This document shows positions 63,900 to 64,000 of a DNA stretch of 64,000 nucleotides, in pieces. Positions within the stretch are counted from its first letter, which is position 1. The number at the start of each line of letters is the position of its first letter. The notes below the pieces were generated by a model. It searched no databases, was not told the origin of the DNA, and worked only from the letters and a program-made list of their open reading frames with translations. Made by a program: the position numbers and the translations under genes. Source of the stretch: Owenia fusiformis (lineage: Eukaryota; Annelida; Polychaeta; Sabellida; Oweniidae); the NCBI GenBank assembly GCA_903813345.2, contig CAIIXF020000006.1, positions 19,413,936 to 19,477,935 of the forward strand. The letters run 5' to 3'.

Positions 63900-64000
63900 A
63901 TGGAATTGTTTTTTCCAATATGGCGACTAGTCAACTGATCACGTGACCTTCTCTTCCGGAATATTTTCTCACTTTTCAATCATCGTTTTCACCACGCCAT
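63900..64000. promoter_or_regulatory. Possible promoter at right edge
   Basis: Clustered sites: CAATATGGCGAC (YY1-like), TCACGTGAC E-box (63939-63947) and CTTCCGG (ETS-like, 63953-63959), in a patch richer in CpG than its surroundings. It could serve WDR31 (minus) or a gene to the right (plus). Inference from motifs only. Confidence 0.35.

Overview
The window is animal nuclear DNA. It is AT-rich, has long introns and is crowded with short inverted-repeat transposons. Three conserved animal genes are supported exon by exon, all on the minus strand. There is no bacterial, organellar or viral gene content. The three proteins match vertebrate orthologues well but not closely, and the genome is full of miniature transposons (MITEs) plus one tRNA-derived SINE. 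A marine invertebrate fits; an echinoderm- or hemichordate-like deuterostome is a guess that cannot be proved from this sequence.

Layout. 1-5.3 kb: the 5' half of DNA topoisomerase III beta (TOP3B, 7 exons, start codon at 5289), running off the left edge. 5.3-9.6 kb: intergenic, two MITEs. 9.6-29.7 kb: complete ZMYND19 (6 coding exons, 229 aa), with about 18 kb of its span in introns 1 and 2; intron 1 carries a 2.1-kb GC-rich inverted-repeat element and a nested transposon stack. 29.7-34.9 kb: intergenic, with a SINE nested in a MITE and a degenerate repeat array. 34.9-54.1 kb: the 3' seven exons of a WDR31-type WD40-repeat gene; its 5' exons were not found, although about 10 kb of upstream sequence is present. 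54-64 kb: MITEs, minisatellites and a possible promoter at the far right edge.

The main non-gene content is transposon biology. The WDR31 introns hold a run of elements with CAG- or CAT-type ends and 5-bp target duplications (hAT5-like). They also hold a 6.55-kb element at 46350-52900 with a perfect 8-bp duplication, whose inverted ends contain tandem arrays of a roughly 80-bp unit and whose interior hosts further insertions. TTAA-flanked (piggyBac/Kolobok-like), TA-flanked (mariner-like) and 9-bp-duplication (Mutator-like) MITEs also occur. No intact transposase was recognised, so all of these look non-autonomous.

The three genes have no obvious shared pathway: TOP3B acts on DNA and RNA topology, ZMYND19 is a MYND zinc-finger adaptor, and WDR31 is a WD40 protein linked to cilia. 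Exon boundaries were worked out by hand from splice signals, reading phase and recalled family sequences; no alignment was run.
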